Program-made: the position numbers and the translations under genes
Part shown: positions 47,301-57,428 of the stretch, one piece after another
How positions within the stretch are numbered: the stretch's first letter is position 1
Layout of the letters: every line of letters begins with the position of its first letter
NCBI RefSeq assembly: GCF_019740315.1
Contig: NZ_JAHXZR010000003.1
Location: 1 to 64,000 of the forward strand
From: Oceanobacter mangrovi
GTDB taxonomy: Bacteria > Pseudomonadota > Gammaproteobacteria > Pseudomonadales > Oceanobacteraceae
Reading direction: 5' to 3'
DNA length: 64,000 nt
Notes under the pieces: model-generated
Databases searched by the model: none
What the model was told of the DNA's origin: nothing
Seen by the model: only the letters and a program-made list of their open reading frames with translations

Positions 47301-48113
47301 GGCTATGAAGCCACCCGGATTATTCGCCAGAGCGCTGGCATACTGCATTTGCCCGTGATTGCCCTTACCGCTGGCGCTTTTCAGGATCAGCGTGAGCGAG
47401 CCGAAGCCGCCGGTATGAACGGTTTTATACCCAAGCCCTTCGATGTTGATGCTGCAGTCGCCTTGATTCTGCGCAATGTGTCGCCAGAGCCGATCAGACA
47501 GCATGCCGCTGGGCAGCCGTTCGAGGATAGTTCGCAGACCGGTGTTGCCAATGAAACGGACTTGCCCTTGTTTAACCCGGGCAAGGCCATGCAAACATGG
47601 CAGGATTTGTCTGTTTACCGCCGTTATCTGGGGATCTTCCGACGTGACTATGGCGACCAGCCAGAGGAGGAAGCTCGTGCCTGGCTGCACAAGATGCGTG
47701 GCGCGGCTGCCAACCTTGGACTTGAAAGAGTGGCGGCAGAAGCTGCAATCGTTGAACAGCAAACGGATCGTGGCGAAGAGCCTGATCCGCAAGCACTCAG
47801 CAAGGTACTGGATCGGCTGCAACAAACCTTCACACTGGTGGACGAGTATCTGGCGGATGCCGCATATACAGCCACTATGCCGGTTACGGCAGTTGATGAA
47901 CGTTCGCTGCTGGTCGTACTGGAGCACTTGTTAGAGGCCTTGGCTGCCGACGATATTGATCAGAGTGAGCAATTGGCCGCTGATCTGGCTGCCAAATGCC
48001 CGGATAATCGTTGTCAGCAGTTGCTGGATGCATTGGCTGCATTCAACCTGACAGAGGCCGCCGGACTGGCTCGGCAGATGAAAACTGATTTTGCAAAACG
48101 GAGTAAGCTGTAA
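44346..48113 (+). CDS. Hybrid sensor histidine kinase (PAS, HisKA, two receivers, Hpt)
   Basis: A 1255-residue inner-membrane kinase. A membrane helix at about 18-36 (SVFLLLALLAITLKAF) and another at about 338-360 enclose a periplasmic sensor of about 300 residues. Then come PAS (about 375-495), a coiled coil, HisKA with the phospho-His in MSHEIRTPLNAILG near residue 548, and HATPase (GGTGLGLSISRQLV). Receiver 1 (LLDWEMDGMDG), receiver 2 (VLMDAQMPIMDG) and a C-terminal Hpt (LHKMRGAAANLG) follow. It abuts the HD-GYP regulator gene, so the phosphorelay probably controls that regulator and c-di-GMP turnover. Confidence 0.94.
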   Translation: MPTVGDDYTKLKRRVLWRTLGSVFLLLALLAITLKAFYNEEKKRLESSQDVAARHLLSQSREAVQYSLRSIQEDVRYLMGVHQRVGRSMVSEATHFTLLEGAYQAFLSSHLDQYQQLRFLSPYGQEVLRVEQFDDGSVRQVAANLLQDRSRSDYFRAVMGVPPGHLILTEMKPIRDLATLQQMRFEPLLQLAGRPNRLAAGNDGVLVLTYRIGSMLDYLQQQSSHLEGSFWLVDQYGNWLMPPRQTGIWHLQGDQNHPHSVPLDFPAVWQRLQGGDVTSDSEGLLLTDRLAVSRFLNNKPVSMITDPAEQALFDKGQHWQLVYWLPESQRWNSLAKLRNWLLLGFLLMASLILVRAGVGYRQTIERLQAFVSLERANAEFRELLSATPDGILVADKQGHIVMVNHQMEDLFGYERGELIGQPVELLIPMKFRREHPQLRESYNAKPMRRAMGEGRPLSAVAKNGGEFPVSVSLNAVDSPDGYQVICGVRDLTAELASRERISQLNRELLESNQQLEQRVAERTSELEEARHQAEYLTQVKSEFLANMSHEIRTPLNAILGLAYLLDNSKLQRDSADMVKKICKAGRSLQMIINDILDFSKLEVGRLEIEQAPFRLDSLTDNLATIMSSNLGSKNIELVISPPPAVANFLIGDSLRLEQVLINLAGNAIKFTESGTVLVSIELVAQQQQQVELRFSVRDTGIGISAAKAEEIFAPFSQADSSTTRKFGGTGLGLSISRQLVQIMGGELQLDSVLGEGSEFFFTLTFPRAREQIFSHPELSGLKLMIADDNPIALDALKNVVDTLGWEARTFVSAEELINALDNRLRGETIPPVILLDWEMDGMDGLQAARAIRQRYSDEEAPILVMVTSYGRDKLAASDNLDCLDGFINKPVTGSELFDHVLRIRHLRHQQGHVDTELPCQRLAGLHLLVTDDSEINREVAARIFGGEGARISLAANGREAVELLQSQPDDTFDLVLMDAQMPIMDGYEATRIIRQSAGILHLPVIALTAGAFQDQRERAEAAGMNGFIPKPFDVDAAVALILRNVSPEPIRQHAAGQPFEDSSQTGVANETDLPLFNPGKAMQTWQDLSVYRRYLGIFRRDYGDQPEEEARAWLHKMRGAAANLGLERVAAEAAIVEQQTDRGEEPDPQALSKVLDRLQQTFTLVDEYLADAAYTATMPVTAVDERSLLVVLEHLLEALAADDIDQSEQLAADLAAKCPDNRCQQLLDALAAFNLTEAAGLARQMKTDFAKRSKL

Positions 48114-49118
48114 ATGGGTAGTCCTGTTCTGGTGGTTGATGATGAGCCACAAAATCTGGCGACCCTGAGACAGATCCTGTCGCCGGATTACAAACTGATC
48201 TTTGCCCGCAGTGGGGAAGAAGCCTTGCAGATGGCTGCCCGGCATTTACCGGTGTTGGTGCTGCTGGATATGGACATGCCCGGCATGAGTGGTCTGGAAA
48301 CCTGCCGTAGCCTGCGTCAGCAGCCGCAATTTGCCCAGCTACCGATTATTTTTGTTACCAGTCATTCAAGCCCGGAAGATGAAACTGCAGCCTTCGATGC
48401 TGGTGCGGTCGATTTTATTACCAAACCGGTGTCGGCTCCGGTAGTTCGTGCGCGGGTGCGTACCCATCTGTCACTGGTTCGTTCGGCACGGCTGGAGCGG
48501 GTGAGCCGTGATGCCATTAACATGCTCGGCATGGCAGGACACTTCAGCGACAGTGATACGGGTGCCCATATCTGGCGGATGGCGGCGTTTTCAGCGACGC
48601 TGGCAAAAGCCATTGGTTGGGACAGCGAGCGCAGCAGTCTGCTGGAGTTGGCGGCGCCCATGCACGATACCGGCAAAATCGGTATTCCCGCCCATATCCT
48701 CAAAAAGCCCGGCCCATTGACCGACGACGAGTGGGAAATCATGCGCCGTCATCCCCAGATCGGCCACGACATTCTCTGCTGCAGTGATGAACCCGTATTT
48801 CGTCTGGCGGCAGAAATTGCCATTTGTCACCATGAACGCTGGGACGGTAAAGGTTATCCCAACAGCCTTAAAGGAGAAGAGATTCCAGAGTCAGCCCGGA
48901 TCGTTGCGATCGCCGATGTTTTTGATGCACTCACCATGGACCGCCCCTACAAAGATGCCTGGCCGCTGGAGAAAACTCTGGCCGTGATGGAAGAGGGTGC
49001 AGGCCATCATTTTGATCCGCATATGTGGGAAATTTTCAAAGCCGTACTACCAGAAATTCTGGCAGTGAAAGAAGAGTGGGATGCGAAAGAACCAACCATG
49101 GGCCTGCTGCCGCGCTAG
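48114..49118 (+). CDS. Response regulator with HD-GYP c-di-GMP phosphodiesterase domain
   Basis: A 334-residue two-domain protein. The receiver (residues 1-120) has DDEP, the phospho-Asp in VLLDMDMPGMSG and Lys in ITKPV. The HD-GYP domain (about 150-325) has HDTGKIGIP, HHERWDGKGYP and the ADVFDALTMDRPYK motif. All metal ligands appear present, so it should degrade c-di-GMP. It starts directly after the kinase stop codon, indicating a cognate pair. Confidence 0.94.
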   Translation: MGSPVLVVDDEPQNLATLRQILSPDYKLIFARSGEEALQMAARHLPVLVLLDMDMPGMSGLETCRSLRQQPQFAQLPIIFVTSHSSPEDETAAFDAGAVDFITKPVSAPVVRARVRTHLSLVRSARLERVSRDAINMLGMAGHFSDSDTGAHIWRMAAFSATLAKAIGWDSERSSLLELAAPMHDTGKIGIPAHILKKPGPLTDDEWEIMRRHPQIGHDILCCSDEPVFRLAAEIAICHHERWDGKGYPNSLKGEEIPESARIVAIADVFDALTMDRPYKDAWPLEKTLAVMEEGAGHHFDPHMWEIFKAVLPEILAVKEEWDAKEPTMGLLPR

Positions 49119-49171
49119 CGGTGGTGGACTATTGTGGCGGCGTGTTTGATCTGGATGTGATTTACAGAAAC

Positions 49172-49201
49172 AAAAAAGCCTCGCGATTGCGAGGCTTTTT
49201 T
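49172..49201. terminator. Bidirectional terminator
   Basis: AAAAAAGCCTCGC pairs with GCGAGGCTTTTTT around ATT. The A and T runs on both sides allow it to end the HD-GYP transcript and the tRNA transcript from the other strand. Confidence 0.92.
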
Positions 49202-49213
49202 GAGGAATCTGGA

Positions 49214-49289
49214 TGGTGCCCAGAGGCGGAATCGAACCACCGACACGGGGATTTTCAATCCCCTGCTCTACCGACTGAGCTATCTGGGC
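49214..49289 (-). tRNA. tRNA-Phe (GAA)
   Basis: A 76-base tRNA on the minus strand. Acceptor stem GCCCAGA/TCTGGGC, anticodon stem-loop GGGGATTGAAAATCCCC with anticodon GAA, T-loop GGTTCGATTCC, and a genome-encoded CCA end. Confidence 0.97.
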
Positions 49290-49371
49290 ATCTTGGCTGA
49301 CGTTTGACGTCTCGCTCAAGTGGGACGCATTAAACAGTTATCTCGATTTTCTGTCAACAACTTTTTTAAAA

Positions 49372-49650
49372 TTAATTTTCAGGTTTTTCAGGCACATAGC
49401 CGTCGGCCTTGTCGAAGTCGTCGCCTGACAGGAATTTTCCACGCTGTTCGGTCAGATATTTGCGGGCTTCCTTATCCATCATGTTGAGATGTTTCTCGTT
49501 GATCAGGCGGGTTTGGTGCTCGGTCCACTCTTGCCAGGCCTGGGCGGAGACGTGGTTGAAGATGTCTTCTCCGGCTGGGCCTGGGAATGGTGGCTGTGAC
49601 AGGCCTTCGAGTTCTTGCTGATATTTACGACAGACGACAGTACGGCTCAT
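49372..49650 (-). CDS. yggX: Fe(2+)-trafficking/oxidative damage protection protein YggX
   Basis: A 92-residue protein with the family start MSRTVVCRKYQQELEGLSQPPFPG and the WQEWTEHQTRLINEKHLNMMD core. YggX protects iron-sulfur proteins and is usually encoded right after mutY, as here: mutY ends 15 bases upstream on the same strand. The length equals E. coli YggX (91 residues). Confidence 0.95.
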   Translation of the reverse strand: MSRTVVCRKYQQELEGLSQPPFPGPAGEDIFNHVSAQAWQEWTEHQTRLINEKHLNMMDKEARKYLTEQRGKFLSGDDFDKADGYVPEKPEN

Positions 49651-49665
49651 GGCTGGCTCCCGGGT

Positions 49666-50718
49666 TCAGAGTTGACGTTGCAGCAGCTTGATGACGGGTG
49701 CTGCCAGTCCCAGCTCGCTGGGGTCGGCCGGATTGTACCAATGCTGGCTGGTTTGGCCTATTTGGGCAAGCTCGGCGGCCAGTTCGATTTCTACCGGGTG
49801 AATATGCAGGTGGTAGTGGCTAAAGGTGTGACGGAAGCTGCGGAGTTCCTGCAGGTACTTTACCTGGCTGCCAAAGCGCAGGTCTGCTGCTTGCTGTGCC
49901 TGTTCCAGCGAATCCGCTTCGGGAAAGCTCCACAATCCACCCCAAATGCCGGTCTGTGGCCGCTGTTGCAGCAGCACATGACCAGCAGGCGTGCGGAACA
50001 TCAGCAGCCAGCTGTGTTTTTCCGGCTTGACCTGTTTGGGTTTGCCATTGGGGTATTGGGTTGGCTTGCCGCCAGCATACCCCTGGCAATCCGGCTGTAG
50101 TGGGCAAATGCCACAGGCAGGTTTGCTGCGGGTGCAGAGGGTGGCGCCCATGTCCATCATCGCCTGGGTGTATTCGCGATGGCTGTGTTCCGGTGTCAGG
50201 CGTTCGGCTATTTGCCACAGTTGTTGCTGGATGGCGGTGGTGCCGGGCCAGCCTTCGACGGCGTAGAAGCGGGTCAGTACCCGTTTGACGTTGCCGTCGA
50301 GAATGGCGGCCCGTATGCCCATGCTGATCGAGGCAATGGCTCCGGCGGTCGAACGGCCGATACCGGGTAGGTCGGACAACTGTTCGACGGATGTCGGAAA
50401 CTGACCGCCATGCTGTTCGACAATGACCTGGGCGCATTTGTGCAGGTTACGTCCGCGGGCGTAATAGCCCAGCCCGGTCCAGAGGTGCAGTACTTCGTCC
50501 TGCTCTGCCGCCGCCAGCGCTTCAACGGTTGGAAAGCGCTCCATAAAGCGTTGGTAGTACGGGATCACGGTGGCAACCTGGGTCTGCTGCAGCATGATTT
50601 CCGAGACCCATACCCGATAGGGAGTTATGTCCTGCTGCCAGGGCAGATGTTTACGGCCGTGCTGGTGATACCAGTTGAGTATGGTGGTGGCGAAAGACTG
50701 CTGTGGGTTGTTCGGCAT
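49666..50718 (-). CDS. mutY: A/G-specific adenine glycosylase
   Basis: A 350-residue base-excision repair enzyme that removes A mispaired with 8-oxoG. It has the catalytic Glu in [10 protein letters not shown], the helix-hairpin-helix [15 protein letters not shown] with the conserved Asp of the active site, and the 4Fe-4S ligands C-x6-C-x2-C-x5-C ([17 protein letters not shown]). A C-terminal NUDIX-like 8-oxoG recognition domain follows. The start at 50718 is the family start; the longer frame reads into the upstream gene. [4Fe-4S] MutY beside YggX is a conserved pair. Confidence 0.96.
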   Translation of the reverse strand: MPNNPQQSFATTILNWYHQHGRKHLPWQQDITPYRVWVSEIMLQQTQVATVIPYYQRFMERFPTVEALAAAEQDEVLHLWTGLGYYARGRNLHKCAQVIVEQHGGQFPTSVEQLSDLPGIGRSTAGAIASISMGIRAAILDGNVKRVLTRFYAVEGWPGTTAIQQQLWQIAERLTPEHSHREYTQAMMDMGATLCTRSKPACGICPLQPDCQGYAGGKPTQYPNGKPKQVKPEKHSWLLMFRTPAGHVLLQQRPQTGIWGGLWSFPEADSLEQAQQAADLRFGSQVKYLQELRSFRHTFSHYHLHIHPVEIELAAELAQIGQTSQHWYNPADPSELGLAAPVIKLLQRQL

Positions 50719-50728
50719 GGGTCCGGTT

Positions 50729-53134
50729 TCAAGGTTGTCGGTGACTGAGCTGCATGGCACGGGTCTGGTCGAGAAATTGTTCCAGCTGTTGCACGTCAAG
50801 CGGACGGCTGAACAGGTAGCCCTGGGCCTGGTCGCAGCGGTTACGGCGCAGGAATTCTACCTGATCCTCGGATTCCACGCCTTCAGCAACAACCTGCAGG
50901 CCGAGCTTGTGTGCCATGGCGATAACGGCCGCGGTGATGGCCATATCATTGCTATCTTCCGGGATGTCGTTGACGAACGAGCGATCGACCTTGAGCACTT
51001 CGATGGGCAGGGTTTTGAGGTAGGCCAGTGACGAATAGCCGGTGCCAAAATCATCAATGGCAAAACGGATGCCGGTATTGCGCAGCCGTTGCATCACCGC
51101 CACGGCGGCGTTGAGGTCCAGCATCAGGGTGCTTTCGGTAATTTCCAGTTCCAGGTTGGCTGGTGGCAGGCCGGTGTGCTGCAGTACGTCACCTACCAGT
51201 TGTTCGAGATTGCTGGCGGCGAACTGGCGGGCCGATAGATTGACCGCTACGCGGGTATTGCGCGGTAGTCGCCGTTGTTCAATCAGGGCTTTGATCTGTT
51301 GGCAGCTGTGTTGCAGCACCCATTCACCAATGTCCAGAATCTGGCCGGTTTCTTCTGCCACCGGGATAAAACGGTCTGGAGCAATCGGTCCTCGGGTCGG
51401 ATGATTCCAGCGCAGCAGGGCTTCGACACCCGTGACCTGATAGGTTTCGAGGCAGACCTTGGGCTGGTAATAGATACTGAACTGTTTTTCTGCCAGTGCG
51501 GTACGAATTTCCTGTTCCCAGGCCAGGTGTTCGAGAATTTCCTGATTCATGTGCTCTGAGAAAAACTGGAAGTTGTTGCGGCCCAGCTCCTTGGCTTTGT
51601 ACATCGCCAGATCGGCGTTTTTCATCAGCGTGTTGGGGTCGCTCGAATCCTGTGGTGTCAGTGTGATGCCAATACTGACCGAGGTGATAATTTCCTGGCC
51701 TTTGATGCGAATGGGACTGCTGAGCGCCTGCAGCAGCTTTTCGGCGACGACCAGCACGTCGGGTATCTGTTTGATGTCGGTCAGCAGGATGGTGAACTCG
51801 TCGCCGCCAATGCGGGATACGGTATCACGATCCCGCACGCAGGCACTGAGACGATGGCCGACTTCCTGAAGTAACAGGTCACCAGCGTCGTGGCCAAGGG
51901 AGTCGTTTACTCGCTTGAACTGGTCCATGTCGAGGAACATCAGTGCCAGGGTGGAGTTGCTGCGCTGGGCGGCCTTGATGGATTTCGACAGGCGGTTCTT
52001 GAACAGGCGACGGTTGGCCAGCCCGGTCAGCGGGTCATAAAAAGCCAGGGTTTCCATTTGCAGCTGGGCGGCTTTTAACTCGGAAATATCGGACACGGCT
52101 CCAAGACAGCCAATCACCTGTCCAGACTGGTCGTGTAGGGGGCTGACCAGCAGATGTACCCAGCATTCCTTGCCATTTTGTGGCTGTAGACGCAGCTCCA
52201 TGGCGATGCTGGTTTGCTGTTCAACCAGCTGGTGCCAGGCGGATTGGGCCTGGTCGCGGTCTTGCTCGGCAATTCTGTCGAACCAGTGTTCTATTTTCGG
52301 CAGTTCGCTGTAGAGGTTGTGAATATCGCGCCAGCGCTGGTTGACGTACTGCAGCTTCATCTGATTGTCGAGCTGGAAGATGCCGACGGGGGAAAAGGCC
52401 GCCAGCTTGCGGAAGCGGGCCTCGTTTTCTTTCAGCGCTATGTGTTCCTGCTCGACGGTGTGCAGCAGTTCATTAAACAGGTTGGTCAGGCCACTCAATT
52501 CAATATGGGATTCTTCACCGACCCGGATTGAGTAGTCTTTTTCCCGGGCGATCTGGCCCAGCGCTTCGCTGAGATTGCGGATTGGCATCAGCACCAGGTG
52601 CTTCAGACGGGTTGCCGCCAGCAGGCCCAGCAGCATGGCAATGATGGTAATGATGGTCGCGAAGCCAATAAATTGGCGCAGGTGGTTATGCAGTTGCTGG
52701 TCGGTTGTCTGAATTAGCAGGGTTCCGACGGGCTGATTACCGTTCAATACCGGATAGGTGTTTTGCCAGCTGTCCCATTCGGCGTCAAACGGAGAGGGCG
52801 GGCATTTGGCTGGTTCGTCTTTGGTGCTGACTGAGTTGTAACTGGCCAACAAGCGTGGATCGGTGTTGTAGAAACAGCCGAGGCTGATATTGGGCGCTGC
52901 CCGGAGTGCCTGAATTGCCTGTTGCAGGTCGTGTAAATGGCCATCCAGGATTTCATGGGCTGCGTAGGCTGCTGTGATGCGGCCGATGGTGGCGACCTGT
53001 TGCTGGTCATCGCTGCGGGTCAGGTAATACTCCAGCCAGAGATAGGCTGCGCTGCTGAAAGTCATGGTGATGGCGGTGGTCAGCAAGGAGACCATAACCA
53101 GCTTGCGTTTCAGATTCTGGTGTTGGCGTGACAT
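50729..53134 (-). CDS. Membrane sensor with PAS, GGDEF and EAL domains
   Basis: An 801-residue inner-membrane protein. Helices at about 14-33 and 155-175 flank a periplasmic sensor of about 120 residues. HAMP (about 180-235), PAS (about 245-365), GGDEF ([11 protein letters not shown] near residue 450) and EAL ([11 protein letters not shown] near 580; [25 protein letters not shown]) follow. Both catalytic motifs are intact, so it could both make and degrade c-di-GMP. It ends 10 bases before mutY. Confidence 0.94.
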   Translation of the reverse strand: MSRQHQNLKRKLVMVSLLTTAITMTFSSAAYLWLEYYLTRSDDQQQVATIGRITAAYAAHEILDGHLHDLQQAIQALRAAPNISLGCFYNTDPRLLASYNSVSTKDEPAKCPPSPFDAEWDSWQNTYPVLNGNQPVGTLLIQTTDQQLHNHLRQFIGFATIITIIAMLLGLLAATRLKHLVLMPIRNLSEALGQIAREKDYSIRVGEESHIELSGLTNLFNELLHTVEQEHIALKENEARFRKLAAFSPVGIFQLDNQMKLQYVNQRWRDIHNLYSELPKIEHWFDRIAEQDRDQAQSAWHQLVEQQTSIAMELRLQPQNGKECWVHLLVSPLHDQSGQVIGCLGAVSDISELKAAQLQMETLAFYDPLTGLANRRLFKNRLSKSIKAAQRSNSTLALMFLDMDQFKRVNDSLGHDAGDLLLQEVGHRLSACVRDRDTVSRIGGDEFTILLTDIKQIPDVLVVAEKLLQALSSPIRIKGQEIITSVSIGITLTPQDSSDPNTLMKNADLAMYKAKELGRNNFQFFSEHMNQEILEHLAWEQEIRTALAEKQFSIYYQPKVCLETYQVTGVEALLRWNHPTRGPIAPDRFIPVAEETGQILDIGEWVLQHSCQQIKALIEQRRLPRNTRVAVNLSARQFAASNLEQLVGDVLQHTGLPPANLELEITESTLMLDLNAAVAVMQRLRNTGIRFAIDDFGTGYSSLAYLKTLPIEVLKVDRSFVNDIPEDSNDMAITAAVIAMAHKLGLQVVAEGVESEDQVEFLRRNRCDQAQGYLFSRPLDVQQLEQFLDQTRAMQLSHRQP

Positions 53135-53292
53135 AGCGATACATCGGCTCTGGATACACGAACGAGTCGGTCAGTATGGACTATATCAACAAGGACTGCT
53201 GCATGTGGGGTGGTCTGGCGGGAGTGGCAATCCGGACAGGCAGAGCTGTCCGGGGAGTTTGAATTGCCAAGGTTGGCAGCTGATTGGCTGAA

Positions 53293-53922
53293 TCAGCTGG
53301 CCGCGACTTGCTCTGCTTCCTTCTTCAGTTCTTCCAGCAGTACATCCATGCGCTCCTTGGCATTGCCGGGGTTGGTTCCCTGCAAGCGCTGGCTCATTTG
53401 GTCGCGATAGGTTTTAACCATGCTGAGGCCGGATACCACGGCATCGTAGATGCGCCATTGCTTGTCGTCACCCTGATAGAGTTTGAAGTCGATCGGGATC
53501 ACGTTGCCGTTTTGCTGGATCAGCTGACCCTGTACCAATGCGCGGTCGCCAGCATCATTGATGCGGGCGTCTTCGTAGGCGAGTTTTTCGCCGCTGAAGG
53601 CCTTGAAGGCGCCGGAATAGGTACGAATCTGCAACTCGCGGAAGCGTTCAATAAATTCGTCACGTTGCTGCGGGCTGGCCAGACGCCAGTATTTGCCCAT
53701 GGCGCCCATGGCAATTTTTTCCTGGTCGATAGCCGGGACGATATATTCCATTACCAGGCTGGTTACCAGTTCGTCGGTACGGTCTTCCACTGTAGTGGCT
53801 TTCAGCTTGTCGATCAGGCCGTTGGTTGCCTTGGTGACGACTTCTGTTGGAGTAGCCGCCCAGCTGTTCAGGGCGAACAACAGCATGGCGGTGGTTGTCA
53901 GCAAGCGTTTCATCATGGTCAT
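53293..53922 (-). CDS. MlaC/Ttg2D-type periplasmic phospholipid-binding protein
   Basis: A 209-residue exported protein with signal peptide MTMMKRLLTTTAMLLFALNSWAA. The mature part is the MlaC (toluene tolerance Ttg2) fold: PTEVVTKATNGLIDKL, RLASPQQRDEFIERFRELQIRTYSGAF and DGxxW-like WRIYDAVVSGLSMVKTYRDQ. MlaC ferries phospholipids between membranes. No mlaFED genes are adjacent, so it is an orphan copy or a second MlaC. The start at 53922 follows AAGGGA. Confidence 0.9.
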   Translation of the reverse strand: MTMMKRLLTTTAMLLFALNSWAATPTEVVTKATNGLIDKLKATTVEDRTDELVTSLVMEYIVPAIDQEKIAMGAMGKYWRLASPQQRDEFIERFRELQIRTYSGAFKAFSGEKLAYEDARINDAGDRALVQGQLIQQNGNVIPIDFKLYQGDDKQWRIYDAVVSGLSMVKTYRDQMSQRLQGTNPGNAKERMDVLLEELKKEAEQVAAS

Positions 53923-54037
53923 TGGTGCTTCCCTTAATAGTTCTTGGCGGGACAAAACTGCAACCAGTATGAGGCCTGGTTATTATTGAGTGTAGCGTGT
54001 CCACTCTGGAAAGAGTGTTGCCAGTGGCTCTCAAGTG

Positions 54038-54445
54038 TCAGTTTGTCGGCGTCCACTGCCAGGTGCCTTCAGCTGTTTCCGTGAACCCTCTTGAGACAAC
54101 GGCAGCGTGCAGGAATTCCGGCAGGTTGTTGATTTGCAAAACAAAGCCTTCGTTGGCGGCCCACTTTTGCAGTAACCAGAGACTTTGGTGCATGACGCCC
54201 CGGCGCTGGGTCAGTGTCCGTACGGCGGCGCAGTGGAGGGTGACAATGTCAGCTGATTGCGAACAGAGTATGACACCGACGATTCGATCGTTAAAACGGC
54301 CTCCCGCGATCCAGCCGTTGCTGGTGAGTAAATTGTCGAGTTGATCACGGCTGAGGGGGGCAAGCCCGCTGTTCTGGTGGAGTTTGTCGAGGTCGTTCCA
54401 GTCTTCCGGGGTCGGCTGGTGGATATGTTCCAGTTTGATGGGCAC
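54038..54445 (-). CDS. GNAT-family protein resembling PanZ/PanM
   Basis: A 135-residue protein with an acetyltransferase fold. The acetyl-CoA-binding loop reads RTLTQRRGVMHQSL, and the N-terminal part (LDKLHQNSGLAPLSRDQL, WIAGGRFNDRIVGVILC) resembles PanZ, the acetyl-CoA sensor that triggers PanD maturation. panD is not in the window. GTG start at 54445, with AGGAG upstream and the family start VPIKLEHI. A generic GNAT enzyme is the alternative. Confidence 0.65.
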   Translation of the reverse strand: MPIKLEHIHQPTPEDWNDLDKLHQNSGLAPLSRDQLDNLLTSNGWIAGGRFNDRIVGVILCSQSADIVTLHCAAVRTLTQRRGVMHQSLWLLQKWAANEGFVLQINNLPEFLHAAVVSRGFTETAEGTWQWTPTN

Positions 54446-54549
54446 CTGGAGTCTCCTGTGTGATTGGCAAATGATGCACAGCCAATAGCTGGCGGATATG
54501 GATAACCCGGGACCGGGTTTGTTCCATGGAGGTTTTTGACGCCGCCCTT

Positions 54550-54555
54550 TATAAT
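54550..54555 (+). promoter_or_regulatory. Probable -10 element of the hisBHAF operon
   Basis: A perfect TATAAT lies 38 bases before the hisB ATG, in the gap divergent from the PanZ-like gene. No convincing -35 box is found at the right distance. Confidence 0.45.
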
Positions 54556-54593
54556 GCTTTCCTTTTTCTTTGGCGAGAGTTTGGAGTCTGTCC

Positions 54594-55184
54594 ATGGCCC
54601 GTACCGCGACGGTCGAACGCAATACCCTGGAAACCCAGATCAAGGTATCCATCAATCTGGATGGAACCGGTACCAGCAAATTCGACACCGGAGTGCCGTT
54701 TCTCGAGCATATGATGGACCAGATCGCTCGCCATGGTCTGATCGACCTGGATATTTTCTGCAAGGGCGACCTGCATATCGACGATCACCACACGGTGGAA
54801 GACATTGGTATTACACTGGGTCAGGCTTTTGCCGAGGCCATTGGTGACAAGAAAGGTATCGTTCGTTACGGCCACAGCTATGTGCCACTGGACGAAGCCC
54901 TGTCGCGAGTGGTGATCGATTTCTCCGGTCGCCCGGGCCTGAGTTTCAACTGCGATTTCACTCGTGCCAGCATTGGCAAACTGGATACCCAGCTGTTCTG
55001 GGAATTTTTCCAGGGCTTTGTGAATCACGCCAAGGTGACCCTGCATATCGACAATATCAAGGGCTTCAACGCACACCACCAGGCTGAGACTATTTTCAAG
55101 GCATTCGGTCGGGCGCTGCGGATGGCGGTGGAAATGGACCCTCGTATGGCTGGTGTGATGCCGTCAACCAAAGGCACGCTCTGA
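54594..55184 (+). CDS. hisB: Imidazoleglycerol-phosphate dehydratase
   Basis: A 196-residue monofunctional HisB without a phosphatase domain. Metal-binding motifs are [11 protein letters not shown] (near residue 60) and NAHHQAE (near 165), with [19 protein letters not shown] at the start. The start at 54594 ([11 protein letters not shown]) is the family start. It is the first gene of a compact hisB-hisH-hisA-hisF operon of histidine synthesis, as in Pseudomonas. Confidence 0.97.
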   Translation: MARTATVERNTLETQIKVSINLDGTGTSKFDTGVPFLEHMMDQIARHGLIDLDIFCKGDLHIDDHHTVEDIGITLGQAFAEAIGDKKGIVRYGHSYVPLDEALSRVVIDFSGRPGLSFNCDFTRASIGKLDTQLFWEFFQGFVNHAKVTLHIDNIKGFNAHHQAETIFKAFGRALRMAVEMDPRMAGVMPSTKGTL

Positions 55185-55220
55185 TAATACGCTCTCCTGG
55201 TCTGTGGAAGGAATAGATTT

Positions 55221-55865
55221 GTGACTAGTAAAGTTTGTGCAGTGATCGACTATGGCATGGGCAATTTGCACTCTGCTCATGGTGCGCTGCAGGCAGTGGC
55301 TCCGGGTACGCAGGTGCTGGTAACCAGTGATCCGAAAGTCATTATGGCTGCCGATCACGTGGTGTTGCCGGGGGTTGGTGCGATTCGCGATTGTATGGCG
55401 GAAATCCGTGCCCAGGGCATTGATCAGGTGGTTGCAGAAGTTCGCAAGACCAAGCCGCTGTTGGGGATTTGTGTTGGCATGCAGGCGATGATGGATCGTT
55501 CAGAAGAGAACGGTGGCGTTGACTGCCTCGGTATGTTCCCCGGTCAGGTGCGTTTTTTCGGTAACGATCTGAGCGAAAACGGCGAAAAGCTGAAGGTTCC
55601 GCATATGGGCTGGAACCAGGTCGAGCAGCTTGCTCATCCGCTCTGGAAAGACATTGCCGATAACAGCCGCTTTTATTTTGTCCACTCTTACTGCGTGTCT
55701 GCCGAGCGGCCAGAGCAGGTTAAGGGGCGTGGCCATTACGGTGTTGATTTTGCGGCTGCAATTGGTGAAGACAATGTGTTTGCGGTGCAATTCCACCCGG
55801 AAAAGAGCCACAACGCCGGTCTGACGCTGTTAAAGAATTTTCTTGAATGGGACGGTCAGGCCTGA
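55221..55865 (+). CDS. hisH: Imidazole glycerol phosphate synthase, glutaminase subunit
   Basis: A 214-residue class I glutamine amidotransferase. The nucleophile Cys lies in GICVGMQAM near residue 83, and catalytic His/Glu in FHPEKSH near the end. The oxyanion motif [13 protein letters not shown] is present. GTG start at 55221 with AAGGAA upstream. It supplies ammonia to HisF, encoded two genes on. Confidence 0.97.
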   Translation: MTSKVCAVIDYGMGNLHSAHGALQAVAPGTQVLVTSDPKVIMAADHVVLPGVGAIRDCMAEIRAQGIDQVVAEVRKTKPLLGICVGMQAMMDRSEENGGVDCLGMFPGQVRFFGNDLSENGEKLKVPHMGWNQVEQLAHPLWKDIADNSRFYFVHSYCVSAERPEQVKGRGHYGVDFAAAIGEDNVFAVQFHPEKSHNAGLTLLKNFLEWDGQA

Positions 55866-55899
55866 TCGCCGCCGTCTGCTGAATTAAAAAGGTTTCCCC

Positions 55900-56640
55900 A
55901 TGCTTGTTATCCCAGCAATCGATTTGAAAGATGGTCAATGCGTGCGTCTGCGTCAGGGCCGGATGGACGACTCCACCGTATTCGGTGATAACCCGGTTGA
56001 AATGGCCCGTCGTTGGGTCAATGCCGGCTGCCGTCGCCTGCACCTGGTGGATCTTAACGGCGCCTTTGCTGGTACGCCGGTCAACGGCGAAGCCGTGACC
56101 GCGATTGCCAAGGAGTTTCCGGGTCTGCCAATCCAGATTGGCGGTGGTATTCGGACTCTGGAAACCATCGAAGCCTATGTAAAAGCGGGCGTCAGCTACG
56201 TGATTATTGGCACCAAGGCGGTAAAAGAACCTGCTTTTGTGAAGCAAGCCTGTGACGCTTTCCCTGGCAAGGTGATTGTGGGTCTGGATGCCCAGAATGG
56301 TTTTGTGGCTACCGACGGCTGGGCTGAAGTCTCTGAAGTGAAGGCGGTAGATCTGGCCAAACAGTTCAAGAATGACGGCGTGTCTGCCATTGTTTATACC
56401 GATATTGCCCGTGATGGCATGATGCAGGGTGTGAATCTGGAATCAACCGTTGAGCTGGCGGTTGAAGGTGGCATTCCGGTAATTGCTTCCGGCGGTGTGA
56501 CCAATATCGAAGATATTCGTCAGCTGGCGATGGTTGCCAACAAGGGCATTCTGGGGGCTATCACTGGTCGCGCGATCTATGAAGGCACACTGGATGTAGC
56601 TTCTGGACAGAAGTTGGCTGATGAGCTGGTTGGCCAATAA
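55900..56640 (+). CDS. hisA: ProFAR isomerase
   Basis: A 246-residue (beta/alpha)8 barrel. The acid/base pair lies in [16 protein letters not shown] (Asp8) and VGLDAQNG (Asp near 130). The phosphate loops GGGIRT and SGGV are intact. It catalyses the isomerisation of ProFAR to PRFAR between hisH and hisF. Confidence 0.97.
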   Translation: MLVIPAIDLKDGQCVRLRQGRMDDSTVFGDNPVEMARRWVNAGCRRLHLVDLNGAFAGTPVNGEAVTAIAKEFPGLPIQIGGGIRTLETIEAYVKAGVSYVIIGTKAVKEPAFVKQACDAFPGKVIVGLDAQNGFVATDGWAEVSEVKAVDLAKQFKNDGVSAIVYTDIARDGMMQGVNLESTVELAVEGGIPVIASGGVTNIEDIRQLAMVANKGILGAITGRAIYEGTLDVASGQKLADELVGQ

Positions 56641-56666
56641 GCGCCGGACGGAGCGGAGAGAACACT

Positions 56667-57428
56667 ATGGCATTGGCCAAACGCATTATCCCCTGTCTCG
56701 ATGTAGACAAAGGCAGGGTTGTAAAAGGCGTCAATTTTGTTGGAATTCGGGATGCGGGTGACCCGGTCGAGATTGCCAAACGCTACAACGACCAGGGCGC
56801 TGATGAAATCACCTTTCTGGATATCACCGCCAGTCACGAAGGTCGTGATACGACGGTGCATATGGTGGAAGCCATTGCCGAGCAGGTGTTTATCCCGCTG
56901 ACGGTCGGTGGCGGCATTCGTGAGCTGGCTGATATTCGCAACATGCTGAATGCCGGGGCGGACAAGGTGTCGATCAACTCGGCAGCGGTGTACAACCCGG
57001 AATTCGTCCGCGAAGCGTCACAAAAATTTGGTGCCCAGTGCATCGTAGTGGCGATTGATGCCAAGCAGGTTGGTGACAATCACTGGGAAATTTTTACCCA
57101 TGGTGGCCGCAAGCCAACTGGTATCAATGCGGTTGAGTGGGCGGTGAAGATGGCCGACTACGGCGCGGGTGAAATTCTGCTGACCTCCATGGATCGTGAT
57201 GGCGTGAAATCCGGTTTTGATATTGGTGTAACCCGGGCGATTTCAGACGCAGTGAATATTCCGGTGATTGCATCCGGCGGCGTGGGCAATCTCGACCATT
57301 TGGTCGACGGCGTGATCCAGGGCCGGGCCGATGCTGTATTGGCCGCCAGTATTTTCCACTTTGGTGAGTACACTATTCAGCAAGCCAAGGAACACATGGC
57401 TGCGGCTGGAATTGAGGTTCGTTTATAA
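56667..57428 (+). CDS. hisF: Imidazole glycerol phosphate synthase, cyclase subunit
   Basis: A 253-residue barrel. The catalytic Asp lies in [15 protein letters not shown] (Asp11) and VVAIDAKQ (Asp near 131). Phosphate loops TVGGGIRE and ASGGVGN are present. It forms the imidazole ring with HisH and is the last gene of the operon. Confidence 0.97.
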   Translation: MALAKRIIPCLDVDKGRVVKGVNFVGIRDAGDPVEIAKRYNDQGADEITFLDITASHEGRDTTVHMVEAIAEQVFIPLTVGGGIRELADIRNMLNAGADKVSINSAAVYNPEFVREASQKFGAQCIVVAIDAKQVGDNHWEIFTHGGRKPTGINAVEWAVKMADYGAGEILLTSMDRDGVKSGFDIGVTRAISDAVNIPVIASGGVGNLDHLVDGVIQGRADAVLAASIFHFGEYTIQQAKEHMAAAGIEVRL

